Origin: Hyperoodon ampullatus
Taxonomy: Eukaryota > Chordata > Mammalia > Artiodactyla > Ziphiidae
Assembly (NCBI GenBank): GCA_949752795.1
Contig: CATKHW010000563.1
Coordinates: 186,001-250,000, forward strand
Reading direction: 5' to 3'
DNA: 64,000 bases
Of this stretch, positions 62,251 to 64,000 are shown piece by piece. The notes under the pieces were generated by a model. It saw only the letters and a program-made list of their open reading frames with translations. It was not told where the DNA came from and did no database searches. Numbering within the stretch: the first letter of the stretch is position 1; the number at the start of each line of letters is the position of its first letter. Made by a program: the position numbers and the translations under genes.

Positions 62251-62378
62251 CACAATGGTCCTAGACCCCTGTAATCACAATGCTCCATGCCCCTTTTCAT
62301 CAGAATGCTCCATGAGACTTGTCATCACAAGGCTCCATGGTCTTCTCATCACAATGCTCCAGGACGTTGTCATCAAAA

Positions 62379-62461
62379 TGCTCCATTCCCTTATCATCAC
62401 AATGCTCCATGACGCCTGTCATCACAATACTCCATGAACGTTTTCAGCCCAATGCTCCATG
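62379..62461 (+). repeat. Minisatellite local duplication, copy 1 of 198-bp offset
   Basis: The run CCATTCC..., CATGACGCC, ACTCCATGAACG, TTTTCAGCCC (62441) recurs with few changes 198 bp later, at 62639. The offset is eight short units. TTTTCAGCCC is seen only in these two places. Confidence 0.7.
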
Positions 62462-62580
62462 ACCTTCTCATTACAATGCTCCTTGACCAATATCATCACA
62501 ATGCTCCATGACCACTGTCATCACAACGCTCCATGACACCTGACAACACAATGATCCGGTACTCTTGTCATCACAATGCT

Positions 62581-62659
62581 CCATTCCTTAGTCATCACAA
62601 TGCTCCATGACCCCTGTCATCACAAAACTCCATGAACATTTTCAGCCCAATGCTCCATG
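62581..62659 (+). repeat. Minisatellite local duplication, copy 2 of 198-bp offset
   Basis: Partner of 62379-62461, with TTTTCAGCCC at 62639. Confidence 0.7.
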
Positions 62660-62910
62660 ACACTTGGCATCACAATGATGCATGCCCTTTTCATCCCAAT
62701 GCTCCTTGACCCCTGTAAACACAATGCTCCTTGACGCTTGCCATCACAGTGCTCCTGGACACCTGTCATCTCAATGCTCCATGCCTTTGTCAGCAAAATG
62801 CTACATGACCCTGTCATTACGATGCTCTATGCGCTTGTCATCACAATACTCCATGAACCTTGGGATCACATTGCTTCCTGCCCTTGTCATCACAATGCTC
62901 CATGTTCCTT

Positions 62911-63205
62911 GAAATCAAAATGATCCAAGACCTCTGTCCTCACAATGCTCCAAACCCTTGTGATCACAATGTTCCATAACACTTGTCATCACAACGCTCC
63001 ATGATGCCTTTCATCACAATACTCCATGCCTTTTTCATCACAATGCTCCATGACCTTTGTCATCATAATTTTCAATACACTTGTCATCACAATGCTCCCT
63101 GACACTTGTCGTCAGAATGCTCCTTGAACCCTGTCACAAAAAGGCTCCATGCCTTTTTCATCACAATGCCCATGCCGTTTTCATCACAATGCTCCATGCC
63201 AATGT
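62911..63205 (+). repeat. Minisatellite higher-order segment, copy 2 of 959-bp offset
   Basis: Partner of 61952-62250. The copy has a short deletion near 63168 (CACAATGCCCATGCC), which ends the exact offset shortly before the similarity fades. Confidence 0.8.
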
Positions 63206-64000
63206 CATCAAATTACTCCACAAGCTTGTCATCAGAATGCTCCCTGACCCTTGTCATCACAATGCTCCAAGCCATTGTCATCACAATGCTCCATTACCTT
63301 TGTCATCAGAATCCTCCATGACACTTGGCAACACAATGCTCCATGCCCTTGTCATCACAATGCGCCATTCCAACGGTCATCGCAATAATCCATGAAACTT
63401 ATTAGACCAATGCTCCATGCCCTTGTCATCACAATGTTCCATGCCCTTCTTATCACAATGCTCCACGACCCCTGTCATCACAATTCTCCGTGACTCCAGT
63501 CATCACAATGCTTCATGACCTTTGTCATCACAATGGTCCATGCCCTCCTCATCTACAGTCTCTGTGACTTTTTAACCACAATGCTCCATGAACTTTTCAT
63601 CACAATGCTCTTTGACCCTTGTCATCACAATGCTCTATGCCTTTCTCAGCACAATGCTCCATGACCCTTGTCATCACAATGCTCCATGCGCTAGTCAGCA
63701 CAATGCTCGATGACCCATGTCATCACAATGCGCCATGCGCTTGTCATCACAGTGCTCCACAATCTTGTCATCACAATGCTCCATAAACCTTGTCATCACA
63801 ATGCTCCATGCACTTCTCATCAAAATGCTCTCTCATCACTGATATCACAATGTTACATCACTATTCATCACAATACTCCCTCACCCCTGTCATCACAATG
63901 TTCCATGACTCCTGTCATCACAATTCTACATGCACTTATCATCACAATGTTCGATGACCCCTGACATCACAATGTTCCATAACCCCTGTCATCAAAATGC

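Larger units (their letters stand above)
60895..64000 (+). repeat. Minisatellite, 24-25 bp unit, degenerate, about 3.1 kb to window end
   Basis: The unit is CATCACAATGCTCCATG followed by a variable 7-8 bases such as ACCCTTGT or CCCTTGT. Roughly 125 units follow one another to the last base and probably beyond. Point changes are common and a few units are shortened. Open frames here (for instance 60892-61227, 61182-61667, 62024-62437) are products of the repeat, with Ser-Ser-Gln-Cys-Ser-Met or His-His-Asn-Ala-Pro patterns depending on frame, and I do not treat them as genes. No similarity to the 1739-bp satellite is apparent. Confidence 0.95.

Noticed and set aside
60895..64000. CRISPR-like array of short repeats with variable spacers
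   Set aside because: The variable part is only 7-8 bases, repeats are degenerate and contiguous, no cas genes exist, and the context is a mammalian satellite.
60875..64000. Telomeric or subtelomeric TTAGGG arrays near the array edge
   Set aside because: No TTAGGG or CCCTAA runs are seen in the minisatellite or at the junction.

Overview
The window is non-coding, tandemly repeated DNA from a mammalian genome. I see no protein-coding gene, rRNA, tRNA, CRISPR array or bacterial-type feature. Positions 1-60894 are a head-to-tail satellite array of 35 units of about 1739 bp (most exactly 1738-1740). Positions 60895-64000 are a degenerate minisatellite of 24-25 bp that runs off the end. All open reading frames are short, overlap on both strands, and recur once per satellite unit or once per minisatellite phase, as expected for repeats read in six frames.

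Organism (inference). About 620 bp of each unit, read on the minus strand, is a decayed 3' end of a LINE-1 (end of ORF2 plus 3' UTR) of the type familiar from cetartiodactyl genomes. A roughly 1.74 kb satellite built on L1 matches what I remember of the 'common cetacean satellite', which is about 1.7-1.76 kb in most whales and about 1.58 kb in dolphins, and whose L1 origin was reported by Kapitonov, Holmquist and Jurka in 1998. My best guess is therefore heterochromatin of a whale outside Delphinidae. I could not run a database search.

Layout. U1-U2 (3-3479) are divergent 'edge' units. U3-U24 (3480-41734) are a homogeneous core whose units differ by a few substitutions and fall into recurring left-half and right-half haplotypes. 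U25-U30 (41735-52178) form a dimeric higher-order repeat of about 3478 bp, present three times. U31-U32 are divergent. U33-U34 (55653-59130) are nearly identical to U1-U2 at an offset of 55650 bp, close to 32 units. U35 (59131-60874) is the most decayed unit. The satellite stops 20 bp into the next unit and the minisatellite begins.

The most striking element is a 74-bp palindrome with no spacer in every unit. It is perfect in most core units and eroded in edge units. It lies where recognisable L1 sequence stops, and in the dimeric region it coincides with the point where edge-type sequence switches to core-type sequence. This suggests, without proving, that it is a preferred site of recombination or conversion.
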